48,012 bases of DNA from Parcubacteria group bacterium RIFCSPLOWO2_01_FULL_48_18 (GCA_001824435.1 MHXH01000001.1:1-48012), one strand, 5' to 3'. Positions 1 through 7,019 are shown, counted from the first letter of the stretch. Program-made: numbers and translations. Notes: generated by a model not told the origin, from the sequence alone.

Positions 1-89
1 TCTCCCGTCCAATTTATGCTATCGTTACAAGGTCAAAATATTCCTCATGTACCCGTGGAATCCAAAAGTGGGTGGCATCATACAGTGCC

Positions 90-117
90 TTGACAAATAG
101 CACGAAAACGCTACTAT
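90..117 (+). promoter_or_regulatory. sigma70-type promoter of the first small gene
   Basis: A TTGACA box at 90-95 and TACTAT at 112-117 are separated by 16 nt. Transcription would start near 124, giving a leader of about 27 nt that contains the strong ribosome binding site of the gene at 151. Bases 1-89 show two open but unrecognisable frames and no firm feature. Confidence 0.65.
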
Positions 118-150
118 ATGTATTAGTTATTTATAAGGAGGAGAAATACC

Positions 151-387
151 ATGAGAAAGCTAAGAGATTTTTTTGAGGCAATAAAAAACTTTTTCAGAGA
201 ATATTGGATAGGAGTTGGTTGCGCCGCAAGAGCAGAAGTTGAACTGGGCGTCAGACGAATGAAGGCAGAGTCTGACCAATATGGTCGGTACAGGTCTAAT
301 TGCCCGGAAAGAGCAGAATCCGCAATGGATATACGAAAGATGAAGGCAGAGGCTGATCAGTATGGTTTTTACGCAAGCCGTCAATAG
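151..387 (+). CDS. small charged protein with an internal repeat, unknown function
   Basis: I do not recognise this 78-residue protein. It starts at an ATG preceded at 9 nt by a very good AAGGAGG site, and a promoter lies just upstream, so it is probably expressed. The N-terminus (residues 7-25) is aromatic and amphipathic (FFEAIKNFFREYWIG) and could sit on a membrane surface. The rest is hydrophilic and contains the same 13-residue unit twice: RRMKAESDQYGRY at 35-47 and RKMKAEADQYGFY at about 62-75. A T-run with a short GCC/GGC hairpin just after the stop may terminate it. No function can be assigned. Confidence 0.6.
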   Translation: MRKLRDFFEAIKNFFREYWIGVGCAARAEVELGVRRMKAESDQYGRYRSNCPERAESAMDIRKMKAEADQYGFYASRQ

Positions 388-406
388 GCGGTCTTTTTTT
401 TGCCTT

Positions 407-578
407 TCTCGGCCAGTCATTCGACCTCATCGAGTTTGAAGATCCCTCAGAGTCTGAATGACCTGAAGGGTGTCTCAGGCCCTGAACGAGAGACCGATCC
501 GCCTTTGGGAGGTACAGTACTGTACCTCTCCTTGGTGGGGAAAATGGTTCTGGTTCGACTTCGCTCACCACAAGTAAC
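407..578 (+). repeat. 172-bp dispersed direct repeat, copy A
   Basis: This stretch is almost the same as 5620-5790 in the same orientation. The core with GGTACAGTACTGTA is nearly unchanged and the right end is more diverged. It contains several partly complementary blocks (CTCATCGAG, GACCTGAAGG, AGGTACAGTACTGTACCT) and should fold strongly. It codes for nothing convincing. It ends 18 nt before the -35 box of the csoR-like promoter. Copy B likewise ends shortly before a promoter. The pair brackets the copper-resistance island. Confidence 0.85.
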
Positions 579-596
579 ATTGTTTACGGGGTCGCC

Positions 597-626
597 TTGA
601 CATAGCACACCCCATAGGGGTATACT
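597..626 (+). promoter_or_regulatory. csoR-type promoter with embedded metal-repressor operator
   Basis: TTGACA (597-602) and TATACT (621-626) are separated by 18 nt. The spacer holds the palindrome ACCCCATAGGGGT at 609-621, a run of C, a short A/T centre and a run of G. That is the layout of known CsoR/RcnR operators (G/C-tract inverted repeats). A bound repressor would block RNA polymerase, so the downstream gene should be autoregulated. Transcription would start at about 633, on the ATG itself. Confidence 0.75.
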
Positions 627-632
627 GTGTCT

Positions 633-911
633 ATGAAGTACAAATCCAATAAGGAGAAGCAGCGGGCTATTCGCAGGTTGCGAATAGCCGCCGGCCAGAT
701 ACAGGGCCTGGAGAAAATGGTCGAAGAGGATAGATATTGCATCGATGTCCTCCATCAATCGCTGGCGATTAAAGAAGCTCTAACAAGCTTCGAGGATTTG
801 ATTTTGAAAAATCATTTTTATGTTCATGTGGTGAAACAAATGCGAACCGGCGATGCGCCCAAGGCAATAAATGAAATCCTGTCTATTTATCGCCTCTCAA
901 AAAGAAAATAG
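633..911 (+). CDS. csoR: CsoR/RcnR-family metal-sensing transcriptional repressor (DUF156)
   Basis: The 92-residue all-helical protein matches the CsoR/FrmR/RcnR family. These proteins bind DNA as tetramers and release it when Cu(I), Ni/Co or other effectors bind. The usual ligand positions are C36, H61 and H65. M. tuberculosis CsoR has Cys at the third position, whereas HxxxH is the pattern of RcnR, so the metal specificity is not certain. The neighbours (copper-type P1B ATPase, DUF2933-like protein) favour copper. I prefer ATG 633 to the in-frame GTG 627, because the -10 box ends at 626 and the mRNA would begin at the ATG. It is the first gene of a probable four-gene operon. Confidence 0.85.
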   Translation: MKYKSNKEKQRAIRRLRIAAGQIQGLEKMVEEDRYCIDVLHQSLAIKEALTSFEDLILKNHFYVHVVKQMRTGDAPKAINEILSIYRLSKRK

Positions 912-964
912 CCGTGGAATTATTATTAACTGCATCACTAGGACGTAAAAATTAGTTAAAGGTC

Positions 965-983
965 GTTAATAAAAGATATTAAC
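965..983 (+). promoter_or_regulatory. short perfect inverted repeat before the second gene of the copper operon
   Basis: GTTAATA (965-971) and TATTAAC (977-983) form a perfect 7-bp inverted repeat around AAAGA, 11 nt before ATG 995. It could be an operator, an mRNA hairpin or chance. The surrounding 912-994 spacer is AT-rich and has no clear second promoter. Confidence 0.3.
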
Positions 984-994
984 TATTTACTACT

Positions 995-1261
995 ATGCTT
1001 CAATTAAAACGATACGGTTGGCTTTGTGTTTTGGGTGCTGAGGCAGCATACGTTCTTTGTGTGCTGGGCGGATTCCTACCGCTTCGAAGCGCTAGGGGCA
1101 TAGAGCTTCACCACACGATTTTTGAAACATTCCCCGGCTTTACGTGGATTAGCTTCGGAAGTTTTGCGCTCGGAGTCATTTATATGTTCGTATTCGCCTG
1201 GATATTCGCTTGGTATATGGTCTGGATGCATAACACAAGTCTGGTCAAGACCGAAAAATAA
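995..1261 (+). CDS. small two-helix membrane protein of the copper operon (DUF5676-like)
   Basis: This 88-residue protein has two membrane segments (about residues 8-28 and 50-78) separated by a short extracytoplasmic loop with a conserved-looking FPGFTWISFGSFALG stretch. The pattern resembles DUF5676 proteins, which commonly sit beside copper-transporting P-type ATPases. The match is from memory and is not strong. It lies 83 nt after the repressor and 31 nt before the next small membrane protein, consistent with one operon. A role as an accessory to metal export is inferred only from position. Confidence 0.55.
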   Translation: MLQLKRYGWLCVLGAEAAYVLCVLGGFLPLRSARGIELHHTIFETFPGFTWISFGSFALGVIYMFVFAWIFAWYMVWMHNTSLVKTEK

Positions 1262-1292
1262 TTTTATCAAGTTTGTTAATTATCAATCGTTC

Positions 1293-1586
1293 ATGCACAA
1301 TCACAACGGTAAAAACAATTCTTCAATACTGTGGATGATGCTTCTTTGCGTCCTGCCGTTCATAATCCTATTATTTGCCGGAGGTAAATTATTTTCAGCA
1401 GGCTATTTCTGGCCGATCCTTATTGGTGTGTTCGTAATAGCTCACTTTTGGATAATGCTTCGGGGGCATCGCTCGCATAGTGATGATCCCAACGAATCAA
1501 AAGATGATCTACGAACACAAGATGGCGTTCAGGATGTCGATAGCGAGCACAAGGAACGTAAAAAACACGGCGGATGCTGCCACTGA
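1293..1586 (+). CDS. small membrane protein with His/Cys-rich tail (DUF2933-like)
   Basis: I start this 97-residue protein at ATG 1293 (MHNHNGKNN). A longer upstream extension in the same frame overlaps the previous gene and looks artificial. It has a His/Asn-rich start, two hydrophobic segments (WMMLLCVLPFIILLFAGG and FWPILIGVFVIAHFWIML), then RGHRSH and an acidic/basic soluble tail ending HGGCCH. The WMMLLCxLP opening and RGH after the second helix are typical of DUF2933 proteins found in copper and heavy-metal loci. The His and Cys clusters at both ends could bind copper; this is inference. Confidence 0.6.
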   Translation: MHNHNGKNNSSILWMMLLCVLPFIILLFAGGKLFSAGYFWPILIGVFVIAHFWIMLRGHRSHSDDPNESKDDLRTQDGVQDVDSEHKERKKHGGCCH

Positions 1587-1660
1587 CTCAACATGGCTAA
1601 TGATTATGGCCTTTGGCCGCTTGTCATTATTAATTCATTACTATTTATTTCTGAAAAATC

Positions 1661-4195
1661 ATGGTTCATAATCATCGCATAATAAATAAAACCTGGGAGC
1701 AAAAACCGGATTGTACTTGCGGTAAGCAATGTCTTTGCTGCTCTGCGGAAAAATTAACCGTCAACTGCGGCTGTGGAATGGAAGCGAAACAATTTGAATT
1801 TAATTTAGAACATTCTTGTTGCCACGCAGAACACGATAAGAAAGCGAGTATTACCGTGCCATCGGACGGTGAAATCTACTATACTTGCCCCATGCATCCA
1901 GAGATTCGTCAATTGACGCCGGGCCGTTGCCCTGGATGCGGCATGGAATTGGTTAAATCCGAAATTCGAAGCACGAAATCTGAAACTCATCCCGGCCCCG
2001 AAATATCGGCAATGAGCCATAAGGATCATGAGGCGGTAATGACCGATCCGCGAGTTGCGAAAGGAATGGAACGAGATATGCGCCGGCGATTCCTGGTTTC
2101 GCTTATCCTTTCCATTCCCATTTTCTTTTACTCGCCCGTGGCAGTAAATCTTTTTGGATTACAGCTTCCTTCCCCGATCCCCATCAATTGGCTTCTTTTC
2201 ATCCTTACAACGCCAATAGTTTTTTGGACAGGTTCTATTTTCATTACGGGTACCTACTATTCGCTTAGGGCTAAACAACTTAACATGGCCGTGTTGATCG
2301 CCACTGGCGTTCTGGCCGCCTACCTTTTCAGCGTTCTGCTTACGGTAGTGAGGCCGGGAAGCGAAACATTTTATGAGGCTGCGGCACTGCTCGTGACTTT
2401 TGTGCTCTTCGGTCACTGGATGGAGATGCGTTCCCGCCGTGGCACCTCGGAAGCGCTCCGCGCCCTCTTTGATTTGGTGCCCCCACAAGCAAATGTTATT
2501 CGCAATGGGAATGAGATAACTATCACGAGCGCCGAAGTAATAAAGGACGATATGGTAGTTATTCGACCAGGCAACAAAATCCCGGTAGACGGCGAAGTCA
2601 TAGAAGGCGAAACCTATATCGACGAGGCGCTCGTAACCGGCGAGTCGCTGCCGGTTCATAAAAGAATCGGCAGTCAGGTGGTCGGCGGGTCGATCAATCA
2701 GCAAGGTTCGATCAAATTCAAAGCAACAAGGGTTGGTAGCGAGACCGTTCTTGCGCAGATTATCAAGATGGTAGAAACTGCCCAGAATTCTAAAGCTCCC
2801 GGCCAGCGCATTGCCGATAAAGCCGCGTCTGTTTTGGTTATTGTAGCAATCGGCTCCGGAGTCGCGGCGTTCTTTGGATGGTATGTCCTTGCCGGAGCGG
2901 GACTCATTACCGCCCTTACCTTTGCCGTCTCAACGGTAGTCATCGCTTGCCCGGATGCTCTGGGACTTGCCACGCCGACTGCAGTTGCAGTAGGAACCGG
3001 CCTTGGCGCTAAGTACAATATTCTTATTAAAGACGCGGCAACTCTTGAGAAAACCTCCAAAATTAACGCCATGATTCTTGATAAAACAGGAACGCTCACC
3101 AAGGGCCGGCCGGAAGTTACCGACATCGTCTCCCTTATTGAATCAGAGCAGTCGGAAGTTCAGACAAGCATTCTTCAGATTGCTGCGTCCATTGAAAAAT
3201 ATTCCGAACATCCGCTTGCAAAAACGATTGTTGAGAAAGCATCGAAAGACGGGATAGAGCTGTTTACTGTGTCGAAATTCGAGGCAGTTGTCGGCCACGG
3301 CGTGAAAGGATTTATCGTAGGCCCTGCAGCCGGTTTCGGAAAGAGTTTCTTGCGCTTCTTTGATGCCGCGGTTCAGAAAGAAGCGGAAATATTGCAAGTG
3401 ACCGAGCCGGATATTGATGAATTTAAGGCGGGGACAGGATTCGGTTTGAAAGGAGAAATAGATAGCAAGGGACACCTTGTGCTTTTTGGAAATCAGCGGC
3501 TCATGGAGCTTCACGGGGTACCAGTAAGTTATGAGGTGCGGCAAAAAATAGAGCAGCTTCAAAGCGAGGGCAAAACAGCGATGCCCCTGGCTTTAGATCA
3601 GGAAGTAATCGGCGTCATTGCGGTTGCGGATACGCCTCGAGAAAATTCAAAACGCGCCGTCGCTGAGCTTAAGAAAATGGGCATCGAGATTATCATGATT
3701 ACCGGCGACAACCAACGCACCGCCGAGGCAATTGCCAATCAACTTGGCATTGATCGCGTGTTTGCCGAAGTTCTGCCGGCTGACAAAGCAAAGTGGGTCA
3801 AGAAACTGCAAGGCGAAGGGAAGTTTGTGGCTATGGTTGGCGATGGCATCAACGATGCCCCAGCTCTTGCCCAAGCAGATATCGGTATTGCCATCGGCGC
3901 AGGCACCGATGTCGCCATCGAGACGGGCAACATAGTTCTTATGAAGTCCGATCCGTACGATATTGTTGCGGCGATTCGTTTAAGCAAAGCGACGGTAATC
4001 AAAATGAAGCAGAATCTCTTTTGGGCCGCGATTTACAATGTGCTTTCTATTCCCGTCGCCGCCGGAGTTTTTTATAGCTCGCTCGGGTGGTCCTTGCGGC
4101 CGGAGATGTCTGCGCTTTTGATGTCTGCCTCTTCAATAATCGTTGCCACGAACGCCGTGTCGCTTAAACGCGTTGGGCCGTATCTTAAAAAATAA
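1661..4195 (+). CDS. copA: copper-type P1B heavy-metal ATPase with Cys-rich N-terminus and CPD motif
   Basis: This 844-residue ATP-driven metal exporter is the main gene of the copper island. The N-terminus (about residues 15-60) is very rich in Cys (CTCGKQCLCC, NCGCG, HSCCH), like a small metallothionein. A heavy-metal-binding YTCPMHPE...CPGCGMELV domain follows at about 73-97. The membrane part has the TGES actuator motif, the phosphorylation motif DKTGTLT (D474), SEHP and GDGINDAP. The metal-site triad is C430-P431-D432 instead of CPC or CPH. YN in the seventh helix and MSASS in the eighth match the Cu(I)-ATPase signature. A 33-bp stretch of a dispersed repeat (1955-1987) is read in frame as the linker after the metal-binding domain. 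No clear ribosome binding site precedes ATG 1661. The substrate is most likely Cu(I). Confidence 0.9.
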   Translation: MVHNHRIINKTWEQKPDCTCGKQCLCCSAEKLTVNCGCGMEAKQFEFNLEHSCCHAEHDKKASITVPSDGEIYYTCPMHPEIRQLTPGRCPGCGMELVKSEIRSTKSETHPGPEISAMSHKDHEAVMTDPRVAKGMERDMRRRFLVSLILSIPIFFYSPVAVNLFGLQLPSPIPINWLLFILTTPIVFWTGSIFITGTYYSLRAKQLNMAVLIATGVLAAYLFSVLLTVVRPGSETFYEAAALLVTFVLFGHWMEMRSRRGTSEALRALFDLVPPQANVIRNGNEITITSAEVIKDDMVVIRPGNKIPVDGEVIEGETYIDEALVTGESLPVHKRIGSQVVGGSINQQGSIKFKATRVGSETVLAQIIKMVETAQNSKAPGQRIADKAASVLVIVAIGSGVAAFFGWYVLAGAGLITALTFAVSTVVIACPDALGLATPTAVAVGTGLGAKYNILIKDAATLEKTSKINAMILDKTGTLTKGRPEVTDIVSLIESEQSEVQTSILQIAASIEKYSEHPLAKTIVEKASKDGIELFTVSKFEAVVGHGVKGFIVGPAAGFGKSFLRFFDAAVQKEAEILQVTEPDIDEFKAGTGFGLKGEIDSKGHLVLFGNQRLMELHGVPVSYEVRQKIEQLQSEGKTAMPLALDQEVIGVIAVADTPRENSKRAVAELKKMGIEIIMITGDNQRTAEAIANQLGIDRVFAEVLPADKAKWVKKLQGEGKFVAMVGDGINDAPALAQADIGIAIGAGTDVAIETGNIVLMKSDPYDIVAAIRLSKATVIKMKQNLFWAAIYNVLSIPVAAGVFYSSLGWSLRPEMSALLMSASSIIVATNAVSLKRVGPYLKK

Positions 4196-4211
4196 CTTGA
4201 TTATACAGATA

Positions 4212-4239
4212 TTGACTTAATAACTTACGCATCTATACT
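4212..4239 (+). promoter_or_regulatory. promoter upstream of the cold-shock gene
   Basis: TTGACT (4212-4217) and TATACT (4234-4239) are separated by 16 nt. Transcription would start near 4246, leaving a leader of about 195 nt before the csp gene. Long structured leaders are typical of cold-shock genes, but the leader also contains a small open frame (4280-4447). Confidence 0.6.
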
Positions 4240-4279
4240 TTTCTCGGTACCCGCAGCGATTGAAATCCGAAGGGGATAT

Positions 4280-4447
4280 ATGACCTACGAAATGTTCGGG
4301 GGGGGGGGGGTCAGTACCTTTACATTCTATTTGAGGCATGCTAATGTTATTCTATCAAGTCAGAGTTGTGGGAGAAGCGGAGTCGGGCTTTGTTCTACAA
4401 TACACGATTTGAGGACTATCCAGAGTAAACATTCCAACAATGAATGA
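4280..4447 (+). CDS. possible 55-residue leader ORF with a 13-G tract
   Basis: ATG 4280 is preceded by a good AAGGGG site at 4 nt and opens a 55-codon frame that ends by overlapping the start of the cold-shock gene. A run of 13 G (4298-4310) encodes four glycines. A change of one G in this tract would end the frame about 40 nt later, so its coding status depends on exact tract length, which is also error-prone in sequencing. The product resembles nothing I know. It could be a regulatory leader peptide or chance. Confidence 0.25.
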   Translation: MTYEMFGGGGVSTFTFYLRHANVILSSQSCGRSGVGLCSTIHDLRTIQSKHSNNE

Positions 4448-4637
4448 AGGAACAATTGCTCGACTAACGGATCGGGGATTCGGTTTCATTGCGCGCGAAG
4501 GAGAAAAAGACCTTTTTTTCCACTCTAACGAGCTACAGGGCGTGCAGTATAGCGACCTCAAAGTAGGCGACAAGGTTACTTTTGAAGTAACCGAAGGTCC
4601 AAAGGGGCTTAGCGCCACAAAAGTCAGCCGAGCGTAA
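4440..4637 (+). CDS. csp: cold-shock protein, CspA family
   Basis: The 65-residue protein is a single cold-shock domain, the usual full length. It carries both RNA-binding motifs: RNP1-like GFGFIAR and RNP2-like DLFFHSN. Such proteins bind single-stranded RNA and DNA and melt mRNA structure. The family-typical ending (GPKGLSATKVSRA) shows that the frame is intact. It follows a promoter with a long leader, and a perfect hairpin terminator stands 70 nt downstream, so it is probably transcribed alone or with the leader ORF. The start lacks a clear ribosome binding site but matches the family N-terminus. Confidence 0.92.
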   Translation: MNEGTIARLTDRGFGFIAREGEKDLFFHSNELQGVQYSDLKVGDKVTFEVTEGPKGLSATKVSRA

Positions 4638-4706
4638 TCGGAGTACAAACGAACCATTCCTCTCGCTTGCTATTTATAGTGAGCCAGTCGAACTACTCCC
4701 ACAAAG

Positions 4707-4729
4707 AACTCCTCAAACAGGAGTTTTTT
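4707..4729 (+). terminator. rho-independent terminator after csp
   Basis: A perfect 7-bp stem AACTCCT/AGGAGTT (4707-4713 with 4719-4725) around CAAAC runs into a T tract. Confidence 0.85.
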
Positions 4730-4830
4730 GCTTCAAACAATAGTCCTTAGGTGGATTCAGGTCTTCGACTCCGAGGTTCAGACTCGAGGAGATAAACGAC
4801 GAGTAGTGGGGCGGGGTAAATTTTGCTAAA

Positions 4831-4959
4831 ATGCGTTTAATGGCAACTATTTGTGTTTTCGGCGATAGCACCGCTTGGGGTGCTTGGGATTTAGAGAGGG
4901 GCGGCTGGGTAAACCGCCTCGTAGACGAAGACAAATTGGGTCTGATAAACATCCCATGA
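4831..4959 (+). pseudogene. N-terminal fragment of an SGNH/GDSL hydrolase
   Basis: A 42-codon frame opens at ATG 4831 (or in-frame ATG 4840) and reads ICVFGDSTAWGAWD, then GGWVNRL. This is block I of SGNH-hydrolase esterases, with the catalytic Ser in GDS, as commonly seen in CPR genomes. The frame stops at 4957-4959, so more than three quarters of the enzyme and the other catalytic residues are missing. The stop overlaps the ATG of the next gene (ATGA). A TGCTAAAAT extended -10 at 4823-4831 suggests that the remnant still carries the old promoter, which may now drive the downstream gene. Confidence 0.65.
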
Positions 4960-5519
4960 ATATATTTGAACGAGCAAAAGAGATGGTTAAAGAGACCCTA
5001 TCTCCCGAAAGTTACGTCGTCGAGGCAATCCCCTGTATTGCTGAATTGAAATTACCCCCAGATAAAATCTCGTGGATTGCGGAAGTAAAACGTAATTCGG
5101 AAAAATGGAAAGACGAGCGCCCGGATCGCAAAACCGCCTTCGATTTAGTGGAACTTCATCTTATGATGCAAAGAGAGCTCAAGTTCGGTGAATTCAGTCA
5201 TCGATGCGCTTATCTCCAGAAAGAAACAGAAAAGAAGGCCGACGAAATAATTGGCTATATCCTTCAGAATGCTGAAATTGCGGGCGGTTTTTTAGCCGAT
5301 GTACTTCGAGTTTCGATTGAAAGATTAAGAGCGGCGAAAACGCGCGCCGAAAAACTGACCGCGATCACATTGTATATCAGCAGGATACACTATGGCGGCA
5401 GTCCTAGTGGCATGAGTGTCTTTGCTGGTTACCCTAAATATAAACATTATGAAAGAGACCGCCATTTGTGGGATCAGAAAGACGTAAAAATATTTTTTGG
5501 AACCCTCCATGATTTATAA
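4956..5519 (+). CDS. hypothetical protein, mostly helical
   Basis: This 187-residue soluble protein has no family I recognise. I start it at ATG 4956 (MNIFERAKEMVKE), which overlaps the stop of the SGNH fragment. An earlier in-frame start at 4875 would overlap that fragment in another frame. Residues 1-150 are rich in charged helices (RELKFGEFSHRCAYL, KETEKKADEIIGYIL). The C-terminal 40 residues are Gly/Tyr-rich (HYGGSPSGMSVFAGYPKY). It lies inside the direct-repeat-bracketed island and may have been acquired with it. Confidence 0.6.
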   Translation: MNIFERAKEMVKETLSPESYVVEAIPCIAELKLPPDKISWIAEVKRNSEKWKDERPDRKTAFDLVELHLMMQRELKFGEFSHRCAYLQKETEKKADEIIGYILQNAEIAGGFLADVLRVSIERLRAAKTRAEKLTAITLYISRIHYGGSPSGMSVFAGYPKYKHYERDRHLWDQKDVKIFFGTLHDL

Positions 5520-5619
5520 ATTTGTTGATGGAGCGGAAGAAATATACTCGGCTGGCGCCATACTTTATCGATTACCGTATGGTCGTAAGTTTGGAATATA
5601 AATATACTCATTTTGTCTC

Positions 5620-5790
5620 TCTCGGCCAGTCATTCGACCTCATCGAGTTTGAAGACCCCTCAGAGTCTGAATGACCTGAAGGGTGTTTCGGGCCCTGAAC
5701 GAGAGACCGATCCGCCTTTGGGAGGTACAGTACTGTATCTCACTTTGGCGGAGAAAATGGTTCTCCTTCGACAAGCTCAGGACAAGTAAC
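5620..5790 (+). repeat. 172-bp dispersed direct repeat, copy B
   Basis: Direct copy of 407-578, nearly identical apart from scattered substitutions and a diverged right end. Here that end reads CCTTCGACAAGCTCAGGAC, a palindrome-half motif common in CPR and other genomes. It starts 100 nt after the preceding gene and ends 25 nt before the next -35 box. A reverse-complement part copy lies at 36699-36741. Confidence 0.85.
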
Positions 5791-5815
5791 GTCTTCTATG
5801 ATACGGAGTAAAAGT

Positions 5816-5845
5816 TTGACCTCGCACCAGTTTTGTTGTTAGGAT
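5816..5845 (+). promoter_or_regulatory. promoter with extended -10
   Basis: TTGACC (5816-5821) and TAGGAT (5840-5845) have an 18-nt spacer, with TG one base before the -10. The -10 covers ATG 5844, so that upstream ATG cannot be the start of this transcript. The GTG at 5888 is the better start. Confidence 0.55.
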
Positions 5846-5887
5846 GCTTGAAGAACCTCTTGCACCGGAAAACGAAAAGGAAAACGA

Positions 5888-6373
5888 GTGGATAGTTTCA
5901 CAAAAAATCCAGCTGAGGATTTGATAGAAACTCTTGTTCGGCTTACGGAAGAGAAGCAAATACACTGGGTGTATTCGGCTGTTGACTACAAAGATCCTTG
6001 TGGTAAAACCATCTTTTGGCCTTCCTATCTGACTGTTTGCGGCTCTTTGCACTGTGAGATTTTTTTGAGACCGGATATGGCCCATCTTGTTTTGGGTCCG
6101 GTTTTGAAGGTTACGACCTATAAGGTCGAAGCGGTTCGCAGATTTTTAAAGAGAACTCGTGAAGTTAGAACGGTAGACAGCGTCCGGATATTAGAAAATG
6201 ATTTTGTCCGTAAGCTCTGGGAAGCGGCCAATAAAAGATTTAATGATAGTATTGGGAATGCTGTTTGCTCCGTTGAAAGAAGAGCGGACGAAAGACTGAA
6301 AGATATCGTGAGCGATCTTCGTATAGAGGAAGCAGCAAAAAAAGAAGTTAGGGAAATTTGTCCTGGAAGTTAG
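5888..6373 (+). CDS. hypothetical soluble protein
   Basis: I do not recognise this 161-residue protein. The start is GTG 5888, 4 nt after a purine-rich AAAAGGAAAA stretch. A different frame opening at ATG 5844 runs 26 codons into it and overlaps the -10 box, so I reject it. The first two thirds look alpha/beta, with Trp, Pro and Cys (IHWVYSAVDYKDPCG, IFWPSYLTVCG). The C-terminal third is charged helix. It is a single-gene unit: a promoter lies 43 nt upstream and a terminator about 60 nt downstream. Confidence 0.6.
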   Translation: MDSFTKNPAEDLIETLVRLTEEKQIHWVYSAVDYKDPCGKTIFWPSYLTVCGSLHCEIFLRPDMAHLVLGPVLKVTTYKVEAVRRFLKRTREVRTVDSVRILENDFVRKLWEAANKRFNDSIGNAVCSVERRADERLKDIVSDLRIEEAAKKEVREICPGS

Positions 6374-6431
6374 GTTTAGAACCGAAAAACGAATTTTAGA
6401 TCTTTTGGTCGTTTCAAATTCTTGATTGTTG

Positions 6432-6458
6432 CCGCAGTTACTACTGCGGTTTTTTTTG
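6432..6458 (+). terminator. rho-independent terminator
   Basis: A perfect stem CCGCAGT/ACTGCGG (6432-6438 with 6443-6449), with a 4-nt loop, is followed by a run of 9 T. Confidence 0.9.
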
Positions 6459-6578
6459 TTTCACCGACCCGGTCTCAAATTTGATATGCAAATAAACCCC
6501 TGTTGTTGTCGAACGACGGTTCAAGTCCTTCAATGCGATTCAGGGTCTGCGGCATTGTTCACAGCACGGAGCAAAAAT

Positions 6579-6606
6579 TTGACAAGCAGTAGGATTTTGC
6601 TAAGAT
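6579..6606 (+). promoter_or_regulatory. promoter with extended -10
   Basis: TTGACA (6579-6584) and TGCTAAGAT (-10 at 6601-6606) have a 16-nt spacer. The 12 nt before the -35 (CACGGAGCAAAA) resemble those before the 5816 promoter (TACGGAGTAAAA). Confidence 0.7.
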
Positions 6607-6647
6607 ATTTTTAGTCCCAAGAAATTGACAGTGACCAGGAGGATGAG

Positions 6648-7010
6648 ATGAAGAAATTTAACGTCGTCGCACTAGCCATAGCAATAGCTTGCCTATTGGT
6701 TTATGGAAGCGCGTGGCTACAAGCACCTCCTAACAGCCCGATCATTACAACCCTTCCGGGTCATGTTGTCGAGAGAGGGGATATCAGGTGGCAAGATGGT
6801 TCAATGCTTTACAGCGTAACTGAGCATACAGTAGTGTTTGAAGAAATTTCTGGAAGAACACTTTACTTGATTGCGCACTCTCGCCATGGTGGTATCTACG
6901 AAGGCAAGAAATATGTCATGCAGTACCAAGAGCAGTGGCGCTGGAATTTTAAAGATTTTGATTTTCGGAGGCAAAGCCGCCTCGTTTCTATGAGAGAAGT
7001 TGCGGATTAG
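6648..7010 (+). CDS. small secreted or membrane-anchored protein
   Basis: The 120-residue product starts with a lysine-containing N-terminus and one hydrophobic segment (VVALAIAIACLLVYGSAWL, residues 5-23), a signal peptide or signal anchor. A soluble, probably beta-rich domain with many Tyr, His and Trp follows (YSVTEHTVVFEE, HGGIYEGKKYVMQY). I know no family. The start is secure: AGGAGG lies at the right distance before ATG 6648. It has its own promoter and terminator, as do several small exported proteins in this window. Confidence 0.7.
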   Translation: MKKFNVVALAIAIACLLVYGSAWLQAPPNSPIITTLPGHVVERGDIRWQDGSMLYSVTEHTVVFEEISGRTLYLIAHSRHGGIYEGKKYVMQYQEQWRWNFKDFDFRRQSRLVSMREVAD

Positions 7011-7019
7011 TATACTCGA

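Noticed and set aside
1-93. Possible C-terminal end of a gene at the left edge
   Set aside because: Two frames are open to the edge and neither resembles a known protein; too short to support.
1480-1671. Short plus-strand frame between the DUF2933-like gene and copA
   Set aside because: It overlaps both genes in another frame and has no start signals.
5844-5924. 26-codon frame overlapping the start of the gene at 5888
   Set aside because: Its ATG lies inside the -10 box of the likely promoter, so it would not be on the transcript.
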